A stretch of DNA of 64,000 nt from Actinocorallia sp. API 0066 (GTDB lineage Bacteria; Actinomycetota; Actinomycetes; Streptosporangiales; Streptosporangiaceae): the NCBI RefSeq assembly GCF_020991275.1, contig NZ_JAJLQY010000005.1:248001-312000 (forward strand), given 5' to 3'. The notes under the pieces are model-generated. The model made no database searches, was not told where the DNA came from, and saw nothing but the letters and a program-made list of their open reading frames with translations. A program made the position numbers and the translations under genes. Below are positions 42,895-59,131 of the stretch, in pieces. The stretch's first letter is position 1; each line of letters begins with the position of its first letter.

Positions 42895-44102
42895 CGCTGG
42901 CCGGACGACGCCGGGTGGACGACGAGGTCCATCTGGGCGATGCCGTACGAGCCCTGACGGGTACGCAGTTTCGGCGGGCTGTCGGGGTCGAGGGAGAACC
43001 GGTGCAGGTGCGGGTAGAAGGAGCGGAACGTCAGGTCGGCGAGCAGCCGGGAGAGCGCGGCGCCGGGGCAGAAGTGGGGTCCGGCGCCGAACGCCAGGTG
43101 GTCGAGTTTGTTGTCCCGGTCGAGGTCGTAGCCGCCGGGCTCGTCGAACCTGCGCGGGTCGCGGTTGGCCGAGCCGATCACGACGTGCACGAGCGCGCCC
43201 GCCGGGATGACGGTGTCGTGCAGCACGACGTCGTCGGCGGCGCGGCGCAGCAGCCACTGGGTGGGGCTGTAGAGCCGCAGGTACTCCTCGGCGAAGTCGA
43301 GGGTGCGGTCGGGTTCGGCGACGAGCCGGGCGGCCAGGGCGGGGTCGCTGAGCAGCATGTGGATGCCGCCGCCGAGCAGGTTCATGGTGGTCTCGTGCCC
43401 GGCGGCGACGAACGACCAGGCCATGGTGACGAGCTCGTCGCGCGTCATGTCGCCGATCTCGTGCTGGACGACGAGTTCACCGAGGATGTCGCCGCGGTTC
43501 TCCTTGCCCTGCCGTTCCCGGGCGAGGTCGGCCATGTAGTTGCCGAACTCGATGAGGTCCTCGAAGAAGCCGGGGACGTGCGAGGGGTCCATCCCGGCCG
43601 CGACGGCGAACGTGTCCATGACGGCGGACGACCAGCGGCGCAGGTCGTTCTTGCGGTCGAGCGGGATGCCGAGCATGTCGCCGACGACGCGCAGCGGCAG
43701 CGCGGTGGTGAAGCCCTCGACGAACTCGACGCGGTCCTGGGCGAGCAGGTCCTGGATGAGGTCGTCGATGATGCCCTGCACCCAGCTCTCCAGGGTGCGG
43801 ACGAGCCTCGCGTTGAACGAGCGGTTCGCCATCTTCCGGAGCCGGGTGTGCTCGGGCGCGTCGCGGTTCACGAGCATCGGGAGGTTGAGGTAGTCGTCCT
43901 TGCGGATGTGCGAGGAGAACAGCTTCTTGTCCTTGAGGGCCAGTTCGCAGTCCTCGTAACGGCTGAGGACGTAGAAGTCGTGGCCCTCCCAGGTGCCGTT
44001 CGGCACGTGGTGGACGGGGGCGTCGTCACGCAGCCTGGCGTAGATGTCCCACGGCCGGAGCCGGTACTCCTCGTCGGTCAGGTCGATCTTGATCGCGGGC
44101 AT
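42891..44102 (-). CDS. cytochrome P450
   Basis: 403 residues from ATG 44102 (GAGAGGA upstream). I-helix WSFVAAGHETTMNLLG, ExxR in EEYLRLYS, heme loop LAFGAGPHFCPGAALSRL with the Cys ligand; the PHF variant of the loop is intact. Lies between PKS2 and the GMC gene in one unit, so it is the best candidate for the oxidative tailoring step. Confidence 0.94.
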   Translation of the reverse strand: MPAIKIDLTDEEYRLRPWDIYARLRDDAPVHHVPNGTWEGHDFYVLSRYEDCELALKDKKLFSSHIRKDDYLNLPMLVNRDAPEHTRLRKMANRSFNARLVRTLESWVQGIIDDLIQDLLAQDRVEFVEGFTTALPLRVVGDMLGIPLDRKNDLRRWSSAVMDTFAVAAGMDPSHVPGFFEDLIEFGNYMADLARERQGKENRGDILGELVVQHEIGDMTRDELVTMAWSFVAAGHETTMNLLGGGIHMLLSDPALAARLVAEPDRTLDFAEEYLRLYSPTQWLLRRAADDVVLHDTVIPAGALVHVVIGSANRDPRRFDEPGGYDLDRDNKLDHLAFGAGPHFCPGAALSRLLADLTFRSFYPHLHRFSLDPDSPPKLRTRQGSYGIAQMDLVVHPASSGQR

Positions 44103-44121
44103 GCTGTGTCCTCTCGGGGGG

Positions 44122-48853
<4,732 letters not shown>

Positions 48854-48867
<14 letters not shown>

Positions 48868-51800
48868 AGCGATCCTCCTGTGCGAGTTCGTCTTCGAGGA
48901 GCCTCACCAGCTCCTCCTCGGAAAGCTGTTCCAGCTCGAGGGAAAGGTCGTCGGACGGTGCCGCCGCCGGGGCCGGGTCGGGCGTGCCGGGGTCGAGCAC
49001 CTCGGCCAGGAGGAAGGCGGCGAGCGCGGCGATCGTCGGGTGTTCGAACGCGAGGGTGGCGGGCAGTTTGGCGCCGAGCGCGGTCTGAAGCCGGGCGCGC
49101 AGTTCGACGCTCATGATCGAGTCGAAGCCCGCGCTGAAGAAGCCGAGTTCCCGGTCGAGCGTCGCGCCGTCCGCCGCGCCGAGCACGGCGCCGACGTGCG
49201 TCTGGAGCAGGTCTTCGAGGACGCGGCGCCGGGCCGTCGCGGTGGGCGCGCCGTCCAGCCGGGCCAGGAACGCCCGGTCCACGGCGGCCGTGTCCTGGCC
49301 GCCGTCGTCGCCGAGCAGTTCCAGCAGCGGCCTGCGCCGCTTGGCCTCCAGCACGGCGCGGAACCGGGCCCAGTCGACCGGGGCGACGGTGCGCTGGGCG
49401 GTGCCCGAGCCGAGCAGCCGGTCGAGCGCGGCGAGGCCGACGTCGTCGGGCAGCACGTGCAGGCCCATCGCCTCGAAGTAGTCGGCGTGCTGGGCGGCCA
49501 TGTCGCTGTCGGACCACCAGCCCCAGTTCACGGCCAGGCCGGGCACGTCGCGGCGGGCCTGGTCGTGTGCGAGCACGTCCTGGAAGAAGTTGGCGGCGAC
49601 GTAGGACCCGGCGAGCGCCGAGCCCCAGACCGAGGACGCCGAGGAGAACATGGTGAAGAAGTCGAGCGTCTTGGGGTCGGCGAGCGCGTCGAGCACGAGG
49701 CTGCCTTCGACCTTCGGGAGCAGGACGCCGCGCAGGCCGTCCCAGGTGAGGTCGGTGAGCGCGCACGGCACGGAGATCCCGGCCGCGTGCACCACACCGC
49801 GCAGCGCGGGCCACCCGCCCGCGCCGAGCACGGCGGCCATCGCGCGGGCGTCGGCGACGTCGGCGCTCGGGGTGTGCACGGTCACGCCCTGCTCGCGGAG
49901 CCGGGCCAGCGCGGCGAGCAGCGGGGCGTCGGACGGGCCCGCCGCCTCGGGGTCGGGCACCGGCCTGCGGCCGAGCAGCACCAGGTGCCGCGCGCCGCGT
50001 GCGGCGAGCCGTTCGGCGACGCGCAGGCCGAGCGCGCCCCGGCCGCCGGTCACCAGGTAGGCGCCGTCGGGGTCGATCGCGGCGCCGGGCCGCGCGGGCT
50101 CGGCCGCGCGGGTGAGCCTGGCCACCCGGCGTTCCCCGGCCCGGTAGGCGATCTGGTCCTCGCCGTCGGGCCCGAGCAGTTCGGCGGTGACGGCGGCGGC
50201 GTCCCGCGCGGGGTCGGCGCCGTCCGGATCGAGGTCAAGCATGCCGCCCCAGCTCTCCGGCTGCTCCAGCGCGAAGACCCGGCCGAGGCCCCAGGCCGGG
50301 GCCTGGGCGAGCGCGGCGGGTCCGGGGCCGAGCCCGGTCGCGCCTCGGGTGACGAGCCACAGCGGTGCGGGCCGCTCGGCGAGCAGGCGCGGCAGGAACG
50401 TCAGCGGGCCGCACGCGCGGGCCAGCGCCGCGTCCAGTTCCGGGCCGGGGGTGCGGACGTCGGGGGCGGCGTCCAGCGCGCCCAGGTGGACGATCCCGGC
50501 GATCCGTGGCGTCTCCGCCAAAGCCGCTGTGACCGGGGCGAGCAGGGCGTCGGGGCCGGTCGCGCCGGGGGTGCCGGAGACGACGGCGGCGCGGTGCCCG
50601 GCCGACTCCAGCGCCGCCGCGACCCGGACGGCCAGGCCGCCCTCGTCGGCGAGCAGCAGCCACGTCCCGTCGGCCGCCGCCGTACCGCGCGGCGCCGGGG
50701 CGGGCTGCCACTGGATCTCGTAGGAGTGCGCGTGGGCCTGCTCGGTGGCGGCGTCGTCGCCCGTGCCCTCCCGTCCCGTCCGGAGGGACGGGAGGGCCGG
50801 GAGCCAGAACCGCTCGCGCCGCCAGCGCCGGGGCGGGAGCCACGCCCTGCGGGCCTCCCCCGGCTGGATGGCCGCGTGGTCGAGCGGCACCCCTGCCGCG
50901 TGCAGCGCGCCCGCCGCGTCCAGGAGGGTGGTGCGCGGGTCGCGGCCGTTGCGCATCGAGCCGACGACCGTGGCGCCCTCCTCGCGGCCCGCGAGCGTGG
51001 CCGCCGCCGCGCCGCCCAGCACGGCGTGCGGGCCGATCTCCAGGACGACGGTGTGCCCGGATCCGGCGGCCGCCGTGAGGGCGTCGCGGAACCGCACGGT
51101 GCGGACCATGTTGTCGGCCCAGTAGGCGGAGTCGAAGGAGCGGGAGTGGGCCGCCTCCCCGGTGACGGTGGAGAACACGGGCAGGCAGGGAGGGTCAGGG
51201 ACGAACCCATGCAACGCGGTCATCAGGTCGTTGCGGACCGGCAGCATCAGCGGCGTGTGGAAGGCGTAGTCGCCGTTGAGCGCCGTCCAGAGCGCGCCGC
51301 GCGCGCGAGCCTGCTGTTCGAGTTCGGCCAGCGCCGCCGCCTCGCCGCCGACGACGGTGTGGGCCGGGCTGTTGACGGCGGCGACGTGCAGCCGTCCGGC
51401 GAAGGCGGGCAGCAGCTCGGCGACCTCCTCGGCGGGCAGCCCGAGCACCGCCATCGCGCCCTGGCCACGGGTGGAGCCCATCACCTCGCCGCGCCGGACC
51501 ACGATCTCCAGCGCGCGGTCCAGGTCGAAGACCTCAGCCGCGTAAGCCGCGCCGATCTCCCCGACGCTGTGGCCGAGCACCGCGTCGGGCCGCAGCCCCC
51601 AGGACCGCCACAGCGCGGTGAGCGCCGCCTGCACGGCGAAGATCGCGGGCTGCGCGAAGACGGTGTCGTCGAGCCGCGCGTCGTCGGCGGTGAGCTGCTC
51701 GTGCAGCGACCAGCCCGCCAGCTCCCGGACCCTGGCGTCGCAGTGCGCGAGCACGGGACCGGCGACGGGGTCGGACCACAGGGCGCGGCCCATGCCCGTC

Positions 51801-54800
51801 CACTGGCAGCCCTGGCCGCTGTAGACGACGACGGTGCGGACGCGGGTCTTGGCCCTGTCCCTGCGCAGGCCGTCCTTCCTGGCCCCCGCCGCAGCGGCCT
51901 CCAGCTTGGCCGCAGCCTCCTCGACGCCCGACGCCACGACAGCGGCGCGGAACGGCAGGTGCTCGCGCTCCAGCGCGGCGGTGCGGGTCAGGTCGGGCCA
52001 GACCGCGCCGGTGCGGCGCAGCGCCTCGGCGTGCGCGCTCGCGGCGGCGGCCAACTCCTGCTCGCCGGAGGCCGAAAGCAGCAGCAGTTCGGGCCGGGGC
52101 GCGGGCTCGTCACGGGCCGGGGAGGCGGGTGCCTCCGCGAGGACGAGGTGCGCGTTCGTGCCGCTGAAGCCGAACGAGCTGAGCCCGGCGATCCGGGGCC
52201 GGTCCTGCGGCCACTCCGTCAACTCGGCGGGCACCCGCACCGGGACCTCGTCCCAGCGCACGTACGGGTTGGGCTCGCGCAGGTTCAGGTGCGGCGGGAC
52301 CATCCCGTGGTGCAGCATCAGCGCTACCTTGATCAGCCCGCACACGCCGGCGGCGGCCTCCAGGTGCCCGACGTTGGTCTTGGCCGAACCGACCCACACC
52401 GGGTCCGCGCCGTCCAGCACCTCGGCCAGCGCCTGGATCTCCAGCGGGTCGCCGAGCGGGGTGCCCGTCCCGTGCGCCTCCACGTAGCCGAGCTGCGCCG
52501 GGGCCACGCCCGCGTCGGCGAGCGCCTCCCGGATCACCCGCTGCTGGGCGACGCCGTTCGGCACGGTCAGGCCCGCGCTCGCGCCGTCCTGGTTCACCGC
52601 CGAGCCGCGCAGCACCGCCCAGATCCGGTCGCCGTCGGCCTCGGCGTCGGCGAGGCGCTTCAGCACGACGACGCCGCAGCCCTCGCCGCGCGCGTAACCG
52701 TCGGCGTCCGCGTCGAACGTCTTGCACCTGCCGTCGGGAGACAGCGCGCGCATCTTGGCGAGGCTGCCTGTCGTCGTCTGGGAGAGCATCAGGTTGACGC
52801 CGCCGACGATCGCCACGTCGGACTCGCCCGAGCGCAGGCTCCGCGCGGCGAGGTGGGCGGCGACCAGGGAGGACGAGCAGGCGGTGTCCACCGCGAGGCT
52901 CGGGCCCTGCGCGCCCAGCAGGTAGCTGAGGCGTCCGGCGGCGACGCTGAAGGTGTTGCCGGTCGCGACGTGCGCGTCGAGGTCGGCGTCCGGGTCGGCG
53001 GCCAGCAGCTGCATGTAGTCGGAGGTGTTGATGCCGACGTAGACGGCGGTCCGGGTGCCCTCCACCGCGCCGGGGAGGGTGCCCGCGTCGTCCAGCGCCT
53101 CACGGGCCACCTCAAGCAGCAGGCGCTGTTGCGGGTCCATGGCTCGGGCCTCGCGCGGTGAGATGCCGAAGGCGGCGGCGTCGAAGTCGGCGACGGGGCC
53201 GGTGAGGAAGCCGCCCCGGGCGTCGTGGTCGCCGGTCGGCGTCCAGCGTTCGGGTGGTACCGGGCCGGTGCCGTCGCGGCCCTCGCTGAGCAGCCGCCAG
53301 AACGCGTCGAGGTCGTCGGCGCCGCCGGGGAACCGGCAGGCCATGCCGACGATCGCGAGGGGCGTTCCGCCGACGGCCGGGACGAGCGCGGCGGCTGGGA
53401 CGCGTGCGGCGGCGGTCGCGGCGTTGTCGTGGGCGAGGTTGGCGGCGAGCCTGGCGACGGTCGGGTGGTCGAACACGGCGGTCGTCGGGATCTCCCTGCC
53501 GAGGTCGCGTTCCAGCCGTCCGCGCAGCTCCACGACCATCGCGGAGGTCAGGCCCAGGTCGAACAGGCCGGTCTCGCCGGGCAGGTCGGCGGGGTCGCGC
53601 AGGCCGAGCAGGTCCGCGAGCGCCACCCGCAACAGCGCCTCGATCTCCGCCCGACCGACAGCGGGCGTCCCCCCGACCGGGGCACGGGTGGCCGTGACCA
53701 GTGCGGGTGCCGCCGGCGCGGGCGTCGTGGTGACGGGAGAGGGTGTCGCCGTGGTGAGTTCGGCGGGCCAGTAGGCGGTGTGCTGGAACGGGTAGGCGGG
53801 CAGGCGCGGGACGCGGCCCGTGCGGGGCGTCGCGCGGTGCCAGTCGAGGGCCGCGCCGTCGGCCCAGATCCGGGCCAGCGACTCCAGCAGCGCGCGCCGG
53901 GTCTCGCCCGAACGCGCCGACGGGACGCAGAGCGGAGGGCGGTCCGTCGCGGCGGCGACGAGCGGGAGCAGCCCGCCCCGGCCCAGCTCCACGACGATGT
54001 CGGCGCCCTGCGCCCGCAGGGTGGCCACGGCCTTGCCGAAGCGGACCGGCTCGCGGGTGTGCCGCGTCCAGTAGCCGGGCGTCGTGATCCGCTCGTCGGC
54101 GAGCTCACCGGTGTGGTCGGAGATGAGCCGTGTGCTCGGCGCGTGTAGGGCGATCTCGGAGACGGCCCGCTCCAGGGCGGGCAGCGCCGCGTCCATCTGG
54201 GCGGAGTGGAAGGCCAGCGGGACGTCCAGCCGGGTCCCGCGCACACCCCGCGCGGCGAACTCCGCGACGAGCGCGGCGACGGCCTCGACGGGCCCGGCGA
54301 CCGTCGTCTCACGGGGTCCGTTCTCGGCGGCTACCACGACCTCCCCGGACGCCACCGAAGGCAGGCCCGCGAGGTCAGCGGGCGCGCAGGAGAGCGCCGC
54401 CATCGCGCCGCCCGCCGGGAGCCCTGCCATCGCTTTGCCGCGCGCCGCGACGAGGCGCGCGCCGTCCTGGAGCGAGAACACCCCGGCGAGCGCGGCGGCC
54501 GCGTACCCGCCCAGGCTGTGGCCGACGACCAGGTCCGGTTCGACGCCCAGCGACCGCCACCACGCGCCGAGCACGACGGCCGCCGCGTACAGGGCGGGCT
54601 GCGCCGTCTCGGTGGCGGCGAGGGAGTCCGCCGCCGCCGGGTCGAGGAGCGCGGCGAGCGGGGGCGCGGTGACGGGGCCGAGCACCTCGGCCAGCGCGTC
54701 CAGCGTCTCGGTGACGGCGGGGACCTCGCCGTACAGGCCGGCGAACAGCCCGGCGACGCGCGCGCCGTGGCCCGGCACCACAAAGGCGACCTTGCGGGCG

Positions 54801-57800
54801 GGTCCCGGCGGCCTGCGGCCGCGCGCGAGGCCCCTGCGGACGCGTCCCTCGGTGAGGTCGCGGAGGCCGTCGACGAGTTCGTCGGGGGAGTCGGCGACGA
54901 CGGCGGCCCGCTCGGCCAGGTCGGCGCGGCCGACCCCGGCGGCGTGGGCGAGGGCGGGCAGGTCGGCGGGGGTGAGCGTCGCGGCGTGGTCGGCGAGCCG
55001 GGCGGCGGCCGCGCGCAACGCGGCGTCGTCAGCGGCCGCGAGCTTGACGACGACGGGCTCGGGCGCGGCCTCGGAGACGGGCTCCGGCCGCGTGGGCGGG
55101 GCGTTCTCCAGGACGGCGTGCGCGTTCGTGCCGCCGAACCCGAACGACGACACGCCGACGACACGGCGCTCGTCGGGCCAGTCCGTCAGCTCGGTCGGGA
55201 CGTGGACGGGCAGGTCCGCCCAGGCGATGTGCGGGCTCGGCGCGCTCAGGTTGAGGTGCGGCGGGATCCTGCCCTCCCGCGCGACGAGGATCGCCTTGAT
55301 CAGGCCCGCGATCCCGGCGGCTGCCTCCAGGTGGCCGATGTTCGTCTTCACCGAACCGAGCGCCAGCGGCCGCTCCCGACCCTCACCCAGGACGGACGCC
55401 AACGCCCGTACCTCGATCGGGTCGCCCAGCGGCGTCCCCGTGCCGTGCGCCTCCACGTAGCCGACCTCGCCGGGCGCCACGCCCGCGACGGACAGCGCCC
55501 GCCGGATGACGTTCCGCTGGGCGGTGCCGCTGGGCGCGGTCAGGCCGTTGCTGCGCCCGTCCTGGTTGACGGCGGTGCCCCGGACGACGGCGAGCACGTC
55601 GCCGTCCAGGTCGCGGGCGTCGGCGGCGCGGCGCAGCACGACCGCGCCGCAGCCCTCACCGCGCACGTAGCCGTCAGCGGAGGCGTCGAACGTATGACAC
55701 TCGCCGGTGGGCGACAGCATCCGGCCCTTCGACAGGGCGACATACGTGTCGGGCGCGAGAAGCAGGTTCACCCCGGCGACGACAGCCAGGTCGCACTCTC
55801 CCGACCGCAGCGCCTGCACGGCCAGGTGCAGCGCGACGAGCGACGACGAACAGGCGGTGTCCACGACGAGGCTGGGGCCTTCGAGACCGAGCGCGTACGA
55901 GACCCGGTTGGCGGCGAAGTTCACCGCCGAGCCCGTCGCCGCGTAGCCGTCGATCGGGACGCCGCCGCGCAGGCCGAGCCGCTCGTAGTCCGAGCCGCCC
56001 ATCCCGACGAACATCCCGGTCCTGCTGCCACGCAGGCTGTCCGGCGCGATCCCGGCGTGCTCCAGCGCCTCCCAGACGACCTCAAGGACAAGCCGGTGCT
56101 GCGGATCCATCCCGACCGCCTCGCGCGGCGGAATCCCGAACAGCCCGGCGTCAAAACCCCGCACGTCCGGCAGGAACCCGCCGTGCCGGGCGTACATGCG
56201 GCCGGGCGCGTCCGGGTCCGGGTCGAAGAACTCCCCCAGATCCCACCGGTCGGCGGGCACCTCGCCGATCCCCGACCGGCCCGACACCAGCAGATCCCAG
56301 AAACTGTCGGCGTCCACCACACCACCCGGCAGGCGGCACCCGACGCCGACGACCGCGACGCCGTCATCAGGCCCGGCGGCCTCGACAGGCCCGGTCCGCC
56401 CGGCAGGCTCGGGCCGCCCGGCGGGCGCCGCTTCCAAGACGTCCGGGACGTCCGGGGCGGCGAGGGCGCGGGCCGCCTCCGCCAGGGTCGGGTGATCCCA
56501 GGCGAACGTCGCGGGGACCTCGCGGCCGAGCCAGTCCGACAGGTCGGCGGCCAGCGCCACCGCGTGGACCGAGTCCAGCCCGTACGCGGTGAACGGCTCT
56601 CCGGCGTCCACCCGCTCCGGGCCGACCCCCGCGTACTTCGCGACCAGCTCGGTGACCTTGGCCTCGACACGCGACGCGGGCGCGGCGGCGCCGGGGGACG
56701 AGGACGGCGGCGGCGGGGCCGGGGTTCCGCCGCCGCCACCGCCCCCGTCGTCGGGGCCTGGGTCGTCCTCCCAGTCGGCGCCGGGCGTCGCGCTCGCGCG
56801 CGGCAGGTCGCCGGCCAGGTAGCGGGCCTTGCACGGCTTGCGCTGGATCTTGCCGCTGGACGTCACCGGGATCTTCCGCGCCCCGATGAAGACGATCTCG
56901 TGCACCTGGAGCTGGTGCGCCTCCGACACCCGGCGGCGCACCGCCTTGGCGAACCGCTCCATCGCCGCCTCGCTCGCCCCGCCGCGCGGCAGCTCCTGCA
57001 CGATCACCAGCGCCTCCGCGCCGTCGTGCTCCACCGAGAAGGCGGCGGCGCGGGTCGCGGTCAGCGCGGGGTGCGCGTCGCAGGCGGTCGCCTCGACGTC
57101 CTGGGGGTAGACGTTGCGGCCACGGAAGATCATGAGGTCGCTGGCGCGGCCCGTCACAAAGAGTTCGCCGTCGAGCATCAGGCCGAGGTCGCCGGTGCGC
57201 AGGAACGGTCCCGAGCCGTCGGCGAGCCGCGCGCCGAACGCCTCCTCGGTCGCCTCGGGGGCGTCGAAGTAGCCGACCGCGATGCTGGGGCCGCGCAGCC
57301 AGATCTCACCGACCCGGTTCGGCTCGGCGGGTTCGCCGCTCGCCGGGTCGACGATCCGCACGTCCATGTCCGGGACGATCCGGCCCGAGCCCGCGAGCGC
57401 CTGCGCCGACGCGACGTCGCGGGGCGGCAGGACGATGCCCGTCTCAAGGTCGGGCTTGGACACCAGCCGGACGGCGGGGTCGCCGCCCGCGCGTCCGCCG
57501 GAGACGACGAGGGTGCTCTCCGCCATGCCGTAGCAGGGGTAGAAGCCGCTCCGCTTGAAGCCGGTGCGGGCGAAGGCGTCGGCGAACCTGTCGAGCACGT
57601 CGGCCCGCACCGGCTCCGCGCCGTTCAGCGCGTGCGTCCAGCTCGACAGGTCGAGCCGGTCCCGGGTTTCTTCGTCCACCCGGTCCACGCACATCTGGTA
57701 GGCGAAGTTCGGGCCGGGGCTGACCGTCGCCCGGAACCGGGTGATCGCGTCGAGCCAGCGCACCGGCTCGCGGATGAACGAGGTCGGCGACATCAGGTTC

Positions 57801-58543
57801 ATGGGGAAGCCGGTGTAGAGGGGGAAGATGATCCCGCCGATCAGCCCCATGTCGTGGTAGGGCGGCAGCCAGCTCACGCCGACGCTCTCCGGCCCGAGCT
57901 CGAACCCGGCCTCGCCCGACCTGGCGTTGGCGATGAGGTTGCCGTGGGTGACCATCACGCCCTTGGGGTCGGCGGTCGACCCCGACGTGTACTGGAGGAA
58001 CGCGGTGTCGTCCGGCCCGGTGGACGGCGGGCTCCACCGCTCCTCCCGGCCGTCCAGGACGTCGTCGCCGACGAGTATCCAGGTGGCGGCGGCCACCGCC
58101 GAGGGCGGCCCGTCGGGGGTCTCGAAGCTCTCCGGCAGCCCGGTCAGGTCGGCGACGCCGCCGACGAGCACGACCTTGGCGGCCGAGTCCCGGGCGACCG
58201 CCTCGACCCTGCCGATGTGCCGGGCGGAGGTCGGCGGGTAGGCGGGGACGGGGATGAGCCCGGCGTAGAGGCAGCCGAAGAAGTAGGCGAGGTAGTCGAG
58301 GCCGGGCGGGCACAGCATGAGCACGCGGTCGCCGGGCTCCGCCTCGTCCAGGAGGGTGACGGCGGCGGCCCGCGCCCAGGCGTCCAGGCGTCCGTAGGTG
58401 AGGGGGGTCACCTCGGTGCGGCCGCTGCCGTCATAGGACAGGAAGCGGTAGCCGATCCGGTCGGGTGTCCGGGAGGCCCGGTGGCGCAGCACCTCCACGA
58501 GGGTCCGCGCCTGGTGTGGAGAGAACTTTTCATGTTCCGACAT
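48854..58543 (-). CDS. polyketide synthase 1: FAAL - ACP - KS - AT - ACP - KS - AT - KR - ACP
   Basis: 3229 residues from ATG 58543 (GAGGGG upstream). FAAL (1-590): [37 protein letters not shown]1 (about 635-715): [13 protein letters not shown]1 (about 730-1160): [17 protein letters not shown]1 (about 1260-1570): [14 protein letters not shown] and [10 protein letters not shown] (malonyl-like). ACP2: [11 protein letters not shown] (about 1671; Ser present). KS2 (about 1720-2150): [17 protein letters not shown]2 (about 2260-2560): [21 protein letters not shown] (ambiguous specificity). KR (about 2640-3010): [35 protein letters not shown] with the Trp eight residues before the Tyr, an A-type feature. 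ACP3: [12 protein letters not shown]-terminal docking tail. It starts from a free fatty acid. Confidence 0.94.
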
Positions 58544-59085
58544 TCGACGGCCCCTCGCCTTCCACAAGCCGGTCAACAGAATCGGGCGCGCCGTCCGAAA
58601 CCCGTTGGTCGGTCATCGAATTCGCCCCCGGCACCCTTTATGGAATGCCCGTTGTCGCATTCGACCTGACGGCCCGACGGGCGCAAAGCTAGTGGCGCGC
58701 GCTTCGGGCGGTCTTCCGCCGAACGGCCGAGAGGGCGATACCGACCATTGGTTGAGCCCTGCGTCTCCGGGCCTAGTACCAACAGCGGAAGCACCCTTCC
58801 GACCTGCGGCTCCGACGCGGTCGATGCGACCTGCGTCACGGCCCGCCAAGGGGTCGGAGGGCGCTTCGGAGAGGACCCTCAAGAAGTGACGTCCGCCATA
58901 GTGTCGCGGATTAAACAATCCCACCCGAGATCGCGTCGATATCTCACCCGGGCGATCCGTGATCAGCCCGGCGCCAACATCCCACCACACCCCCGAAATA
59001 TGTGTGCCCGGACCCCGGGAAGAAGGAGACCGAAACCCGATCCAGCGCAATTCTCAACGACACGCGAAACAGCGGGCCGGCGGGG
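58544..59085. other. gene-free region upstream of PKS1
   Basis: About 540 nt between PKS1 and the downstream end of the amylase gene. It must hold the PKS1 promoter, which I could not place. Small ORFs here (e.g. minus strand 58573-58839) have unnatural composition and no ribosome sites. Confidence 0.5.
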
Positions 59086-59120
59086 CCGGACGGCGGGGTT
59101 TCGCGGGACCCGCCGTCCGG
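59086..59120 (-). terminator. stem-loop after the amylase gene
   Basis: Perfect 12-bp stem (CCGGACGGCGGG at 59086-59097, complement at 59109-59120) with an 11-nt loop, 12 nt beyond the amylase stop at 59132. Confidence 0.75.
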
Positions 59121-59131
59121 AGGGCGGGGGG

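Noticed and set aside
54206-58669. Very long plus-strand ORFs opposite the PKS genes (also 48860-53161, 44044-46350)
   Set aside because: They mirror real PKS domains on the other strand; low-complexity Arg/Gly/Val composition caused by codon bias, with no recognisable domain.
58573-58839. 88-residue minus-strand ORF upstream of PKS1
   Set aside because: No ribosome site and unnatural composition.
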